Below, piece by piece: positions 44,938-55,977 of a stretch of DNA of 64,000 nt. Where the stretch lies: assembly GCA_951802425.1 (NCBI GenBank), contig OX637800.1:1240001-1304000 (forward strand), in the 5' to 3' direction. The notes beneath the pieces were generated by a model that saw only the letters and a list, made by a program, of their open reading frames with translations, had not been told where the DNA came from and searched no databases. Position 1 is the first letter of the stretch. Each line of letters starts with the position of its first letter. The stretch comes from Clavaria fumosa. Lineage: Eukaryota; Basidiomycota; Agaricomycetes; Agaricales; Clavariaceae. The position numbers were made by a program, and so were the translations under genes.

Positions 44938-46390
44938 ATGACCTCAACCTCAGATGCAGTCGGAACCAACCCTCCTCCAACGTCTAGAACTGTGTCCGCC
45001 TCAGACTTACCAAGCGCCCCATCAACAAATGTGCGATGCGACGAAATCGTCAAGCGCTTTCGAGATGGGAAAATCACCAAGGGAGCGGCAGTGACACAGA
45101 TCTTCAACGTATTATGGGAAACAGGACCTGTCGCATTGGAAGAACAGGTCAACTCAGCGTATCAAGTATATCTCGACTCACTTGAGGAGCATGGGAGAAT
45201 TCTCCGCACAGCCTCGGAGAGTGGCGAAGATGCAGAAGACCCTGATGGACAGGATCTCGAACCTGGAGAGGATCAACTCGGCGAGCAGGGCGAGACCCGC
45301 GGAGCCAGAGACAAACGGCGACGGAGCAACTCACCTGAATTAGGAGACCGGTTGCTTCGAAAGCAGCCCATCGACGAAGAGTTCTATCCCTGGGCACAGC
45401 GGGCAAAACTTGCTTCGAATTAACTCAGCCCAAGTCTTGAACTCACTTGCCGACTCATCATTAACTTCGCTGCCGACATCAAAAACGCCAAACTTCACCT
45501 CTCCATGACACCAGGAGTCCCTCGGTTCCCAGATTCAGAGTGGACGAACGTCCTCTTGGGCAAAGTGGTCAACCTCGACATTGTGCTCTCGGGAGCCTAT
45601 GCAACTTGTGACAAGACTCAAACCATTGAACGTGTCGGGGACATTGAGCTTCGACACGGTCCATCCAAACCGTCAAAATCAGTCAGGACAGCAGGAGACT
45701 GGGTCTTTGCACGGCAACGCACCGTTGTTGCCACTCGCCTTCCCGCATCGAGAGCGAGAACTCGCCAAATACACTGAGTATGTCCTCGGACTCTTTGGAT
45801 CCAAACGGGTATCAGCACATGTTGATGTAGGGGGGCTTGGTGGTGTTTGGGTTGTCGTTTGTGGGCCCTCACCAAGTGTTGTGATATCGGGTGGGTCGGC
45901 AGGAGTGTCGCTAGCCGCATCAGCGAAGTGAGACGGAGCTTGTCTACTACAAACTGCAGGTTCAAACATGTCTGCACCCACTGTGGGGGACATCACAGGA
46001 AAGGGGACTGCAAAGAGAAGTCGAAGGGAGGAACTTGAAGCTAAAGCGAAGCGTCCTCGCTACTTGAGTTTCTCTGGAGAGATGACGATGAGATGATTGG
46101 GGTTACAGCCAGGAACTCACTCTTCGCAGAACCGGTACCGTCACCTCCCGAGAGTGAATTCAACGTTGGGAATGGATGGGAAACTGTCCAAGCTCACCCG
46201 TGTTCCAAACCATAACTCCTCTCAAAGTTGACGCCTTCGAACGCCTCCTTACTGATCACCCAAACCAACGATTTGTCAAATCAGTCCTGTCTGCACTGCG
46301 CAACGGCTTCTGGCCCTGGGCGAACATAGACCCGCTCCTTTTAATCACACTGTCGTTCCTTCTTTCTGTCGTGCTGTCTCATCATTTTCA
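44938..46390 (+). pseudogene. Gag-like gene and start of pol of a DIRS/Ngaro-like retroelement
   Basis: ATG 44938 gives MTSTSDAVGTNPPPTS, EIVKRFRDGKITKGAAVTQI, an acidic linker, then a TAA at 45421. Past the stop the same frame continues with TCRLIINFAADIKNAK and PGVPRFPDSEWTNVLLGK. After a frameshift come AFPHRERELAKYTEYVL and a Cys/His knuckle (CRFKHVCTHCGGHHRKGDC, near 45950). Near 46210 TPLKVDAFERLLTDHPNQRF appears, a typical entry into the reverse transcriptase of tyrosine-recombinase retroelements. RT, RNase H and recombinase are otherwise missing. It is truncated just before the KDZ gene at 46508. Assignment rests on memory of such proteins in mushrooms. Confidence 0.5.
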
Positions 46391-46507
46391 TCACACATGA
46401 GTCTAGGACAGTTGTATCTTGGTTATGAAGCAAAGGCATCATAAGGGAAGGTTCTTTGTTCTTTCAAATACCACACACGTGACTTGTACTTCTTTCTGTC
46501 TCTACTT

Positions 46508-49500
46508 ATGGCTGGACTGCCTGGTTCAAAACGAAAAGAAAATGCTCAGGAGGTCGAGTTTGTTCCAGTTTATAACAAGCGACTCCGAAAGTCATTTATA
46601 CGAGCTCACGATGTTCGTAAATCGACTTCCTCTCAATCCCACACCGCCTCCCCGAACCAACTCTTGTCCGAAGAATTTGAGCCCTCTGCCAGTGGCTTCT
46701 TTTCCTCCAATATTGCACCAGCTCCAGTGCTTCGCTTTGAGGCATCTGTTGATCCTGGCTCTGTCCCTGTTATTCGTGTAGAGAGGTCAAGGAAGCGAAA
46801 ACAAGGAAAAGTACGGGTTGATGCTTCCTTCATAATGTGTAGCCACTGACATAATTTCAGGCCCAGAATGTGTTTCTGGAGGAATGGTTGTTGCTACGAT
46901 CAATCTACGCTGAGGAAATCTTGGGATTGGAAGCTCCATCCCCGTCAACCACTTGCCAAGGCTGCCACAAGGCAGAATTCAAGTTTCGATGTCGCGATTG
47001 CTTTTATCGGCCTCTGACTTGTAAAGCATGTTGTGCTAAAGGGCATGCCAATACCCCATTCCATTCTGTTGAATTATGGAATGGAATGTGCTTCTTACCA
47101 TCGGATCTCGCACAAGCAGGATTGGTGATTTGCTTAGGGCACAAGGGCTCCCCTTGTCCAGAGTACCAAGACAGAGGAGAGGACAAGAATGAGGATCAGT
47201 TTTCAAGCAACGAAGGTGACGTCGATTCAGAGAGTTGCCATGCAAGACAACTGCAAATCATTCATTCCAATGGAGTGTGTGAAAGGACTATACGATACTG
47301 CAAATGTGCAAACGCTCCAGCATACCATATCCAACTACTTCAGCACCATCTCTTTCCTGCAAGCTCCAAGAGACTGCAAACTGCTTTCACTTTTCAAGTT
47401 CTTGATCATTTTCATATCGATGCAATGGAGTGCAAAACTTCAGCTGGAGCATTTTACACCAAATTGAGGTGGCTAACCTCTAACACTTTCCCAGACACTA
47501 TCCCCGTTCGTCCAATTCGTACTTTTCTAGATTTTGCTTGTTCATTGTCCTGGATTGCAATAATTAGGATCGGTACCAAGAGTTGATGAGAGTCTCCTGG
47601 CAATGGAGAGATCTGAAGAATAGAAAACGATTTGGATATGGACATGATGTGGATATAACACCAGGCACAGGCGATCTAGCTCTTTTCTGCCCAGCATGCC
47701 CTCAACCAGGGATCAATCTTCCCGACAATTGGAGAAGTCACCCAGACCAGTGAGTCTTACCTGAGTAATCTTGCCTCATTCCTGACGATGAAAGGTGGCT
47801 TTTCCGGAGATCTCTCGTTGTGGACGGAAATTTTTCTGCAGAGCACTTGAAGATGCCCAGAGCAGACAAAGATGTGTGGCTGACTAATGGAGAAGGATAT
47901 ATGGTAGAAAACTCGAATTATCAGCGGCACCTTTTAGAGGCAAAGGATATTCGTGAGGTAAGTGCCTCAGCAAAACTGTTACATGTGTATCCTGAATACT
48001 TCTTCTAGAAGTCAAAATGCTCAAACCATCGAGCAATTAGCCAGGCACTCAATGCATGTTCTAGTCACCTTGAAGCCACTGGAATTGGGGCATGCGCCTG
48101 TTCTCGGCATGGATGCTTTGTTCCTCATTGTGTGGTTGATTTTCAGAAGGGCAAGCAGTAAGTGAGAGCAAATACATTCTTTGAATCTTCTCAACTTTTC
48201 TCTTGGCAGTCACGTCAACATCGACTATGCAATATGCCAAGCTATGAAATATCGCACCGAAGGAATGTCTGAAATATTGGTCATTTACGATGTTTGTTGC
48301 CAGTGGATTCGCAACTTCAGAGTATGAGCTGAAAGTAGTGCATACCTATACATGCCAGCTGCTACAAAGATCATAGGAGCAGTTGGAAAATTCCACTTGG
48401 GGGCACACATTCCTTCTTGTTTTCCTCTTTTCTCGCTCAATTTTATTCCTGGTGCAGGACAACAAGATGGAGAGATTTTGGAGACACTGTGGTCCAATTT
48501 GAACAAGATCTCCAGCAGCATACGAGCCATGAGCAAAGCGCATCGTCAAGAAGTGCTGGATGACTACATGCGAGATTCCAACTGGAAGAAGTTAGTGAAG
48601 ATTGGTGAGCATTAAAAGCTTTTTACAAGATATTTTTTTAAACTGAATGTTCAATCAAGTGAAAGCCCTCTCCTCCAAATTCAAAGCAGCAGTGGAAGGC
48701 GTTCAGCAAACCAAAACGCCCTTTGAAGTTCTGAATCGCAATATTCCCAGCAATTTAAGAGAAGCATGGAAAGAAAGTGAGAAGGTTGCTTTGGAATGTC
48801 GTGGAGAACACCTGTCGATATATGATGTACAATTGGACAAAGGTGGGTTCAATTCTTGCCACAGACCCCTATACAAAACTGAAGACATAAAAATAAAGCA
48901 CCATCTCTTGCAGAAGTGCAGTTAATGCTGTCGACAAAGGAGAGGACTGTTGGATTACCTTCAGGCATAGTTTCTCTGCTGATGGAAGGAATGGCTTTGG
49001 AAGAAATTCAGTGAGTGATGCTCTTGAGTGTTTTTATTAGTGCCCCTGTAACAAGTCCTTACCCAGGCATTCCATTGCGACAGAACTGTCCAAGAGGCAA
49101 AAGCTTGCCATCCCTCAAAAACAGAGCATTGTAGATCGGCTAAACAAACTCGAATCAAAAATCGAAGGCCACAATTTAAAAATCTCCGCAGTTCTTGGAG
49201 ATTTTGAGTGGAACCAAGATGAGTCAGATGTGCAAGGGGATGAAGACTCTGAAGGGGGTATGGATGGGATTGACGAAGGTGATCATTTTGAAGACCTTGT
49301 GGGAAATAGCATGCAAGCCAGGCTCTTGATGCCTTCGACTTTCGGTCGAGATTTCTGCCTGAAAAATGGATGGGGCCAGATTGTCGAACAAGAAATACAA
49401 CTTCGGACAGCACAGGCAGGCGAGTCCCTTGATGCACTCAGGCTAGCTATCGGACACAAATCACTGCTCTACAAATTATGCATCTGAAAATCCAAAACAC

Positions 49501-50079
49501 AGAGCAGCAAGACAAGGAGTCAAGCAGAGCTTCTTCAAATCAGTTCTAAGATTAAAGAGCTGGCTGGGAGATATCAGCGAGCAAGAGCTGCCTTGTCTGA
49601 CTTAGGTGCTCCTGCAGATACACTTGCCAAATTCCAAGCGCTCTCAGATTCGGACCTGAAGGTGAACACAGATGTCATAGAAGAGAACCGAGTGGGCCAG
49701 AGAAATGATAAACTACCTTGGATTTGGAGGACCGGAGGAGGTAATGAAAGCCCTTGGATGAATGAAAGTGAGATATGCTCATTTACCTCTCAACGTCTAC
49801 TTGCTCTAACGCTGAGAAGTTTGCCAGGTCAACTGGCTTCGAGCGAAAGCTCGACATGACAGGTGGAATGAAGAGTTGGAATTGGTGAAACATGAGATGA
49901 CTTGGACTTTGTCTTGGTTTGCAAACCGAGAAAGCGAATGGAAGAGGAGATCTGTTTGGGCAGACACAGAGCATAAGCCTGGGCACAAATGCTATGCCGA
50001 GAAGCAGATTATTTTATGGAGGAGGATGCATACCGCTGCTGAACTTGCCTGGGAATCTGTTTTGAACCCGGGAAGATGA
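46508..50079 (+). pseudogene. KDZ-family transposase gene, nearly full length
   Basis: It starts MAGLPGSKRKENAQEVEFVP. A CxC2-type Cys cluster follows (CQGCHKAEFKFRCRDC, CKACCAKGH, WNGMCF, CLGHKGSPCP; 46945-47160), then the conserved LFPASSKRLQTAFTFQVLDH block, FCPACPQPGINLP, and the DDE-like core: VVDGNFSAEHLKM (47820), LVIYDVCCQW (48280), GAVGKFHLGAH, NFIPGAGQQDGEILETLW, RQEVLDDYMRDSNWKKL. The C-terminal block has RWNEELELVKHEMTWTLSWF. Introns are short with GT-AG ends. In-frame TGA codons at 48325 and 49485 disable it; the second is CGA in the copy at 8548, so it arose by a CpG transition. KDZ enzymes are cut-and-paste transposases. This is the best candidate source of mobility for the giant element, though this copy looks dead. 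Confidence 0.85.
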
Positions 50080-50504
50080 ATATTCCTAAATTGATTTCTC
50101 TAGCTTTTTTGATTTTGAGCCTTATCGCCGTGAACCAAAGCGTACGATTTGCATACACCTCACCCCATATGTGTGCAAACCAGGTCATAAGGGTCTCTTG
50201 GAACAACAGTCAAACTCTAGAAATTGCGTGACAACCCGATTGGCGAAGGGCCGGATAGAAAAAGTGAAGCAAGTTAAGCCATCAAGGATGTAGAGGGATG
50301 GTAAGTTCTCCATTGTTGATTTCGGTATGGAATAATGTCTAGAAAATATCACAGGGTACTGGTCTGGTAAGAAAACTCAAATCTGTGGCCTTTGATCGTT
50401 GTATTCATCGCTTCACAGAATGGCTTAGGAGTAAGATTCTAGGGAGTATAAGGATCTTCAAAATTTACCCAATAGCACATCCCCATTGAAAACTCTATAA
50501 GCAA
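50080..50504. repeat. Ulp1-tail debris after the KDZ gene
   Basis: Sequence from 50280 parallels 9480-9650 and the Ulp1 gene around 23520-23600 and 23930-24030: GTAGAGGGATGGTAAGTTC, AATATCACAG, AGAATGGCTTAGGAGTAAGA. No open gene remains. It suggests an ancestral order KDZ then Ulp1. Confidence 0.6.
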
Positions 50505-50598
50505 CAATACAGAGGTCTCAATTCTTAGTCTGGAACCACCCTCCCTACATTTGACTTGGTTGGTAATACTGATGCACTTTGATTTTTTTGAAAGGGGT

Positions 50599-50663
50599 GT
50601 GACAAGTCACAATGTGACCTGCGTTGAAGTACTTCAATGCTGGTCACATAGTGACATGTAACG
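50599..50663. repeat. Palindromic GTGAC/GTCAC module
   Basis: GTCACAATGTGAC, GTTGAAGTACTTCAA, GTCACATAGTGAC. Counterpart of 22034-22102. Confidence 0.8.
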
Positions 50664-50894
50664 CTGACTGATAAGAAACTCAAATCTGTGGCCTTTGATC
50701 AATTTGTCCATCGCTTCACAGAATGGCTTAGGAGTAAGATTCTAGGGAGTATAAAGATCTCCAAAAATTACCCAATAGCACACCCCTGTTGAAAACTCAA
50801 TAAGCAACAATACAGAGGTATCAATTCTTAGTCTGGAACCACCCTTCCTCTACATTTGACTTGGTTGGTAATACCAATTCACTTTGAAAGGGGT

Positions 50895-50960
50895 GTGACA
50901 AGTCACTATGTGACCAGCATTGAAGTACTTCAACGCAGGTCACATAGTGACATGTAACGC
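50895..50960. repeat. Palindromic module upstream of the right arm gene
   Basis: Core TTGAAGTACTTCAA, 124 bp upstream of the ATG at 51084. Between it and the gene lie two CACGTG E-box-like words. Confidence 0.8.
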
Positions 50961-51083
50961 CGACAGCACGTGACTTCGAAATACTTCTTGCGTCTTTGAA
51001 GCAATCAACATCACGTGTTGGAATCATCGTTCTCTTACTTCTACCTACATCCTGTGTATTGCCTCCTCACAATCCTCAAGTAA

Positions 51084-53029
51084 ATGACCAAGTGGACAAC
51101 CCCTGCTTATGTCGAGCTTCTCAAAGGCAGCCTGGAAGCATATGGGAAGGCAGACACCAAGGAATGTGCTAGTATTGTCAAGGAGATCAAGAGACAAATC
51201 CGAGACCTGGCTGAAGCTACGCAGGAACATCCCCCTGATGGCTTAAACCAGGTAAAGCAGAACTTCACACATCTGATTCACTTATGATTTGATGCTTTCC
51301 TTCTGCAGAAAATTCGCAACTGGCTGCATAACCATCGCAGGGTTGGGGCAGGAATGGATAATGGTTCTGATTCTGAGCCAGGTCAAAGGCCAGGCCTCAA
51401 TATTTGGAAACGCAAAAGGTGGACCTTCCAGAGTGTTGTTGAGCAGCATGAGAAGGAAAAAATCAATGCCCGCGCAGAAGAGCTCTCAAAGGCTGAGAGA
51501 GGCACAATAGACTTCTTATCCACATACCGTCGAGCCAGGACTCAAATTTGCCAGGAGTTGTCAACACAGGAACGGCTTGAATATGAAGGCTTGGCTGAGA
51601 AGTGGAATACAGAGCCTGTATCGTCTAATATTCAAAGAGAGTGAGTGAATCTCTGCATGTTATTCATTTGCAACTTATGTCAGCTGTTTCCTTTACTGTA
51701 AGATTGGCTTCACGAAAGTTTATGCATAATGCTTTGGAGTTTTCCCGGTTGGCCAAAGAGCAGATGGGAGTAGAGATTTTTATGTTGGCTGGTTGGCAAG
51801 ATGACAAAGGGCAGATCAAGAAGGCAAAGTGAGTGTTTTCTATGAGGTGTTCTACATTCCTGACTAATGCGTATGTTCTTGAATTTCTCTTAGAGTCCAG
51901 ACGCCAGGACCCTCCACTGCTGGGTTCAAGGATGTGTTTCAACAGACAGGAGATGTTGTTTGGCGAAAATGGGATGAGTATTTAGGGGATATGTGGAACA
52001 GTAAGTGTGCTCTGTACAATTGTGTCTAAGAAGAGCTCTAATCTGAGTTCAGAGGATGCAACAAGGCCACAAAATGATGATTGGGATGCTGTGCTTCTCT
52101 CTAAGAGAACAGATACAAGCATCCCATGGGATCTTGCAAAAGACAAGGATGGTTGGCCATTACTACCTCTAGAGTTGGCACTTCCCTTGGCTCAGCTCAA
52201 GGAGATCTTGAGATCATGTTTTACTATTGCATACCGTAAGCTTTTCACATTTCATTATTTCATAAATTGAAAAAATGTTGTATTTTGTAGGCAAGAAAAG
52301 TAACAACAAGAAGGCTGCTGTTCCATGGCTGCAAATATCTGACAACCCAAGTGCCTTTATACAAGCACAATACATTCCTAAAGGAGTACACATCTGTGAG
52401 CCCTCAAAAATGCAATCAGCAGATGTGAGAAGGCTTTGTTCCTTCCTCCACCATCGACAAACTCTAGGTCAAAGGGTCCTTGAGTTCAAGACTGTTCTAC
52501 CCACCCATAGGAGAGGGAAGGCCTTAAGGGATGCAGACAAGAGTCATACACAAGATACTGACAATGAAGTGTCAAGGCTGTCTCAAACAGCTAAGCATAT
52601 CTGGCTTGTCTCTGAAGTGTAAGATCTTTTCTCACCTGAAAATATCATTGACTAATGTGAGTCAGATCCAGTTCAGAGAAACCAGTCAATAACAGTGATA
52701 GAGAAGACACTGATGAAGACCATGCTGGTGATGATGAGGACACTACAGATGAAGACAGTGCCAATTATGAAGAGGACACTGATGACGATATTGGTGGACA
52801 ATCATATGAGATGGCCAATTTAAATATACTGGAGGAGGTGCAGGAGAGGCAGAGGGATCAATTGCAAGTGGAGAGTGAGGTGGAGAATGATCAGCAGTTT
52901 GGCTCACTGAAGAAGAAAAGAGCCAGAGATGAGAAGGAGCCTCATCTTTCATACCGAACACGAAGCAAGAGGAAAGCATCCATGGAGGCAAAGCAGCGGG
53001 TGCTAAGACCCAGGGCAAAAAGCCGGTAG
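51084..53029 (+). CDS. Unknown multi-exon protein in the right arm
   Basis: Mirror copy of 18576-20519. Exons by eye: 51084-51251, 51309-51640, about 51704-51829, about 51895-52000, about 52050-52233, 52291-52619, about 52662-53029, all with GT-AG boundaries and open frames. Blocks: MTKWTTPAYVELLKGSLEAY, IRNWLHNHRRVGAGMDNG, FMHNALEFSRLAKEQMGVEI, PWLQISDNPSAFIQAQYIPK, an acidic stretch (REDTDEDHAGDDEDTTDEDS) and a basic end (RTRSKRKASMEAKQRVLRPR) that could be a nuclear localisation signal. Function unknown. Preservation of two inverted copies suggests it matters to the element, or that gene conversion keeps the arms alike. Confidence 0.65.
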
Positions 53030-54922
53030 TTCTTTTTGACAAATGTATATTTATTGATTTCATAGCCCTACAAGTGTGAATAATGCACATTGTAGATTAA
53101 GTTTTCATATCCATGCATTTCAGAAAGGACAATCAAATGGATCAGTATCTTGAGAAATGGCAATCCAATGTCTTTGAATTAGAACATTGTTTAAAATCTA
53201 CCCCTTGTCAAACAAATATCATAGGAAATACAAGAGACATCTCAAGGCATACCTAGTATGTTGGTTCCTTCATATTATTCTCAAATTGAATGAATCTATT
53301 GAGAGTAACTATCTGGGTAAAGCTGCTGATAACAATGTATTAATATGAGGGGGTGTAAATGAATGGGAGTTGATCAATGCTGTAGAAATGAAGACAAGGG
53401 TGTTAGCATTTGCAAAGGTGGTTTAAGATATACAAGAAGGGGATACTGATGCAGTATGCTTGCCCATTTCATAAGAGGCAATTCATTGTGACTGAAATAA
53501 TAATGGTGATTGTTTCCATATGCAGATTGTTCAATACTTGTAGAGAGGGGATATTTGAAGTTATGTAGACTGAAGAATAACCATCCAGGCTAAGCCCTTT
53601 GTAAAGGCATCTTAATGTCAGGTGGTCCAGATGAGTGGGCGGTTCATTGAGGCTAGAAATAACATTATATGATCATTATTGAAATGTTATGATATGCAGG
53701 TAGAGCATATTTAACATGGGATTAGGCTTGGAGAATACTGAGTCAAGCCCTTCATGAAGAGGTATTAATATCAAATAATCAACCTCCAGAGGTGTCTGCT
53801 GTGACTGGGAACATAGAAAGAAGGCTATGTTGAGTGAAGTAAAACCATCTGGGAACCCCTTGGGAAGGGCATATTCAAATGAAGAAATCCAGATGGGTGG
53901 CTCATTGGGGTTGGAATAATAATAATAGGGTTGCTCAGGATTCATGATTTTGATCTGCAAGGAAGGGATATTTGACATGAAATGCAGACCTGAGAATGAC
54001 CATCTCAGCTGAGCCCTTTGTAAAGGCATATTCATATCAGGTAGTCCAGATGGGTGAGTGGTTTATTGAGGTGGTGAAGATGAGATTATAGACAATACCA
54101 TTGCAGCAAGTTGTTTCATATTTAGGATAGTAGTATAGAACCTGAAATGCAGCTGAATTAACTTCTGATGATCTACCTCACGAATCATTTTCTGCTGCTG
54201 ATAAAATAAGAGCAACAGTGCTACTTATACAAGAATATGGAGCTAGCATATACAAGAGTATTGAGCTTGGATATACAGTCAAGAATGTAGGCTTTGGCTG
54301 GGCCTATTTAAGGGCACCCACAATATCAAGTTATCTGTATTTCTAGATTTAGTTTTTGGGTGACCTAAGCAGTTAACCCAGATTTCAGGTGTGACAATGT
54401 GTCACAATGTGACAGGCGATGAAGTACTTCAACGCTAGTCACACTGTGACATGTCACACCTAACATTCAATAATGAACAATTTATTGTAGGGTGTCATAT
54501 TAAATAAGGGGACATTTGATATAGGATGTTGGATGCAGAATAATTGTCTGGGCTAAGCTCTTCTTGCTCAGGTACATTGGTATTACTACAGTATCTGGTA
54601 ATTTAGATGAGTGAGCAGTGCATTAGGGCTGGAAAATCATAATACGGGTGCTACCAGATGTAAGGTAGTGATATTAGACCTGGAATGCAGGTTGAAGAAT
54701 ATTATTCTGAGCCAAGCCCTACTGACCTGGGCCAAGCCTATTTTAAAGGCCCCATGCATATCAAGTCATCTGAACCTCTAGTTACCAATTTTGGGTGACC
54801 TAAGATCTCGGCCCAGCCTATTATGTAATATCTCGGCCGACGCTCGGCTGGGCCTATAAGATGGCCACCAGTCAAAATGGGCTGGCCCTATAAGATGGGG
54901 TTTGGGTACGCTGAAGGGTGTG
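53030..54922. other. Non-coding outer part of the right arm
   Basis: Mirror of 16639-18575, with the same subterminal repeats (AGCCCTTTGTAAAGGCAT near 53595 and 54015; GGTGGTCCAGATGAGTGG) and GGCCCAGCC words near the end. No gene recognised. Confidence 0.6.
54387..54461. repeat. Palindromic module with AGGTGTGACA ends (right arm)
   Basis: Mirror copy of 17099-17173; core TGAAGTACTTCAA. Confidence 0.8.
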
Positions 54923-54930
54923 CCGGTTCC
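54923..54930. repeat. Target site duplication CCGGTTCC, right of the giant element
   Basis: Matches 16631-16638. See the left entry for the 7 versus 8 bp reading. Confidence 0.85.
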
Positions 54931-55946
54931 TCCGCAAACGAGGCAGAGGTTGTTGTTGAAGCGGTGTTTCCGTTCCTCCAGAGTTAGCTTTCCGTCTTTG
55001 CCGATCTTATTATCCTTTGGGGGATCGGTCTTTCATGCGGATCCAGAGGCGTTCGATGCTGCTCCGGAGTTGTTGGCGGGTTTGTTTCCTCCGGACGATT
55101 GTCCGGAGTTATTTGCTTGGCAGGGCTTGTTGTCGGATTTGGTGGGTGCGTCATGGGAACGTTCGCCTTGACGTTCCCAGTATCGCGCGTCGATGTCCTG
55201 GCAGAGTTTGCGCAGAACGGGTAGGGAAGTCGGTTTCCCGACTTGGGAAATCTCGTCCTTGAGGCGGTTCGGGAGTCCGCGGTAATAGTTGTGCCGGAGC
55301 GCGGCTTTGTCCCACCGGAGCCGCGCAGCTATCCGGTTAAACTCGACATTGTACGTCGTGATCTGTTGGGAGTCCTTCATGTGGAGGCGGTCGAGTTTGG
55401 CCTCCGCATCTCCGACGGGATCGTGTGGTCCGAAGTTATCCCAGAGTTCCTGGACGAATAGATTCCAGTCGGAAATCCAGTCGGCATCTGGGGCTTCACC
55501 TAGGAGAGCGGTTCCCTGCAGGAAGGAGATGGCAAAATTTATCTTTACCGAGTCCTCGCTGAAAGTCTTCAGGCAGTCTCAGAAGTTCAATTCGCATTGA
55601 ACCAAGAAACTACAGAGTTTCTTGGAGTTGGAACCGTTGAATGGTTCCGGTTCCTTGACGCGGGAAGACAGGGAACCTCGTTCCTTGGTGGATCCTTGGT
55701 GGATGCGGCCAAGGCGCGGATCGCGTCCGCGAGGTTCGGGGCTTCGGGGTCGGGTTTGGATAATGGGGAGTCGGGCTGTTCAGCCGGAGGAGATCGGGAT
55801 CGGGTTTCGCGTGGAGCGGGTACGGTTGGTTCGTCCCCCTCGCCAGGAGGGGTCGGGTTGATTAGTTCTCCGAGGTCGGACCCACCAGGGGTCATCGGCT
55901 TGGCGCTTGGGCGCAAGCGGCCACTGCGTCGGGGAGGTTCGGACAT
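54931..55946 (-). pseudogene. Gag of gypsy family 1, split by the giant element
   Basis: It starts MSEPPRRSGRLRPSAKPMTP at 55946, with an acidic and Pro-rich N-terminus and a frame change near 55590. The capsid-like part has DADWISDWNLFVQELWDNFG, STYNVEFNR-type helices and NYYRGLPNRLKDEIS. After a stop near 55033 the linker leads to LTLEERKHRFNNNLCLVCGG, where the insertion cuts the zinc knuckle. The remaining HVAKDC is at 16638 downward. Decayed, but the reading frame across the cut is exact. Confidence 0.85.
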
Positions 55947-55977
55947 TATGATTGCAGAGTGGTCAGTCTGATTATAC

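Larger units (their letters stand above)
16639..54922. mobile_element. Giant (about 38.3 kb) DNA transposon with multi-kb inverted arms
   Basis: The left end reads (C)ACACCCTTCAGCGTACCC and the right end is its exact reverse complement. Inverted homology continues inward to about 22195 on the left and 50505 on the right. Both ends abut the same 7-8 bp gag sequence, so the whole unit entered the gypsy element as one insertion. Inside are KDZ transposase (46508-50079), a second KDZ fragment, TET/JBP, JmjC, Ulp1, two zinc-cluster proteins and an unknown gene repeated in both arms, plus smaller nested elements. Which transposase moved it is inference; KDZ is the only transposase family I see inside. 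A composite origin, two inverted copies of a smaller element mobilising the DNA between them, is also possible. Confidence 0.8.
50505..54922. repeat. Right inverted arm of the giant element
   Basis: Mirror of 16639-22195 without the 1.2 kb insert. It contains modules at 50599-50663, 50895-50960 and 54387-54461, the arm gene 51084-53029 and the outer non-coding segment, and ends GTACGCTGAAGGGTGTG at 54922. Confidence 0.85.

Noticed and set aside
16639..54922. Starship-type giant element
   Set aside because: No tyrosine-recombinase captain gene at either end, and the ends are long inverted repeats, unlike Starships.
16639..54922. Helitron
   Set aside because: No Rep/helicase protein; a target duplication and inverted repeats are present, which Helitrons lack.
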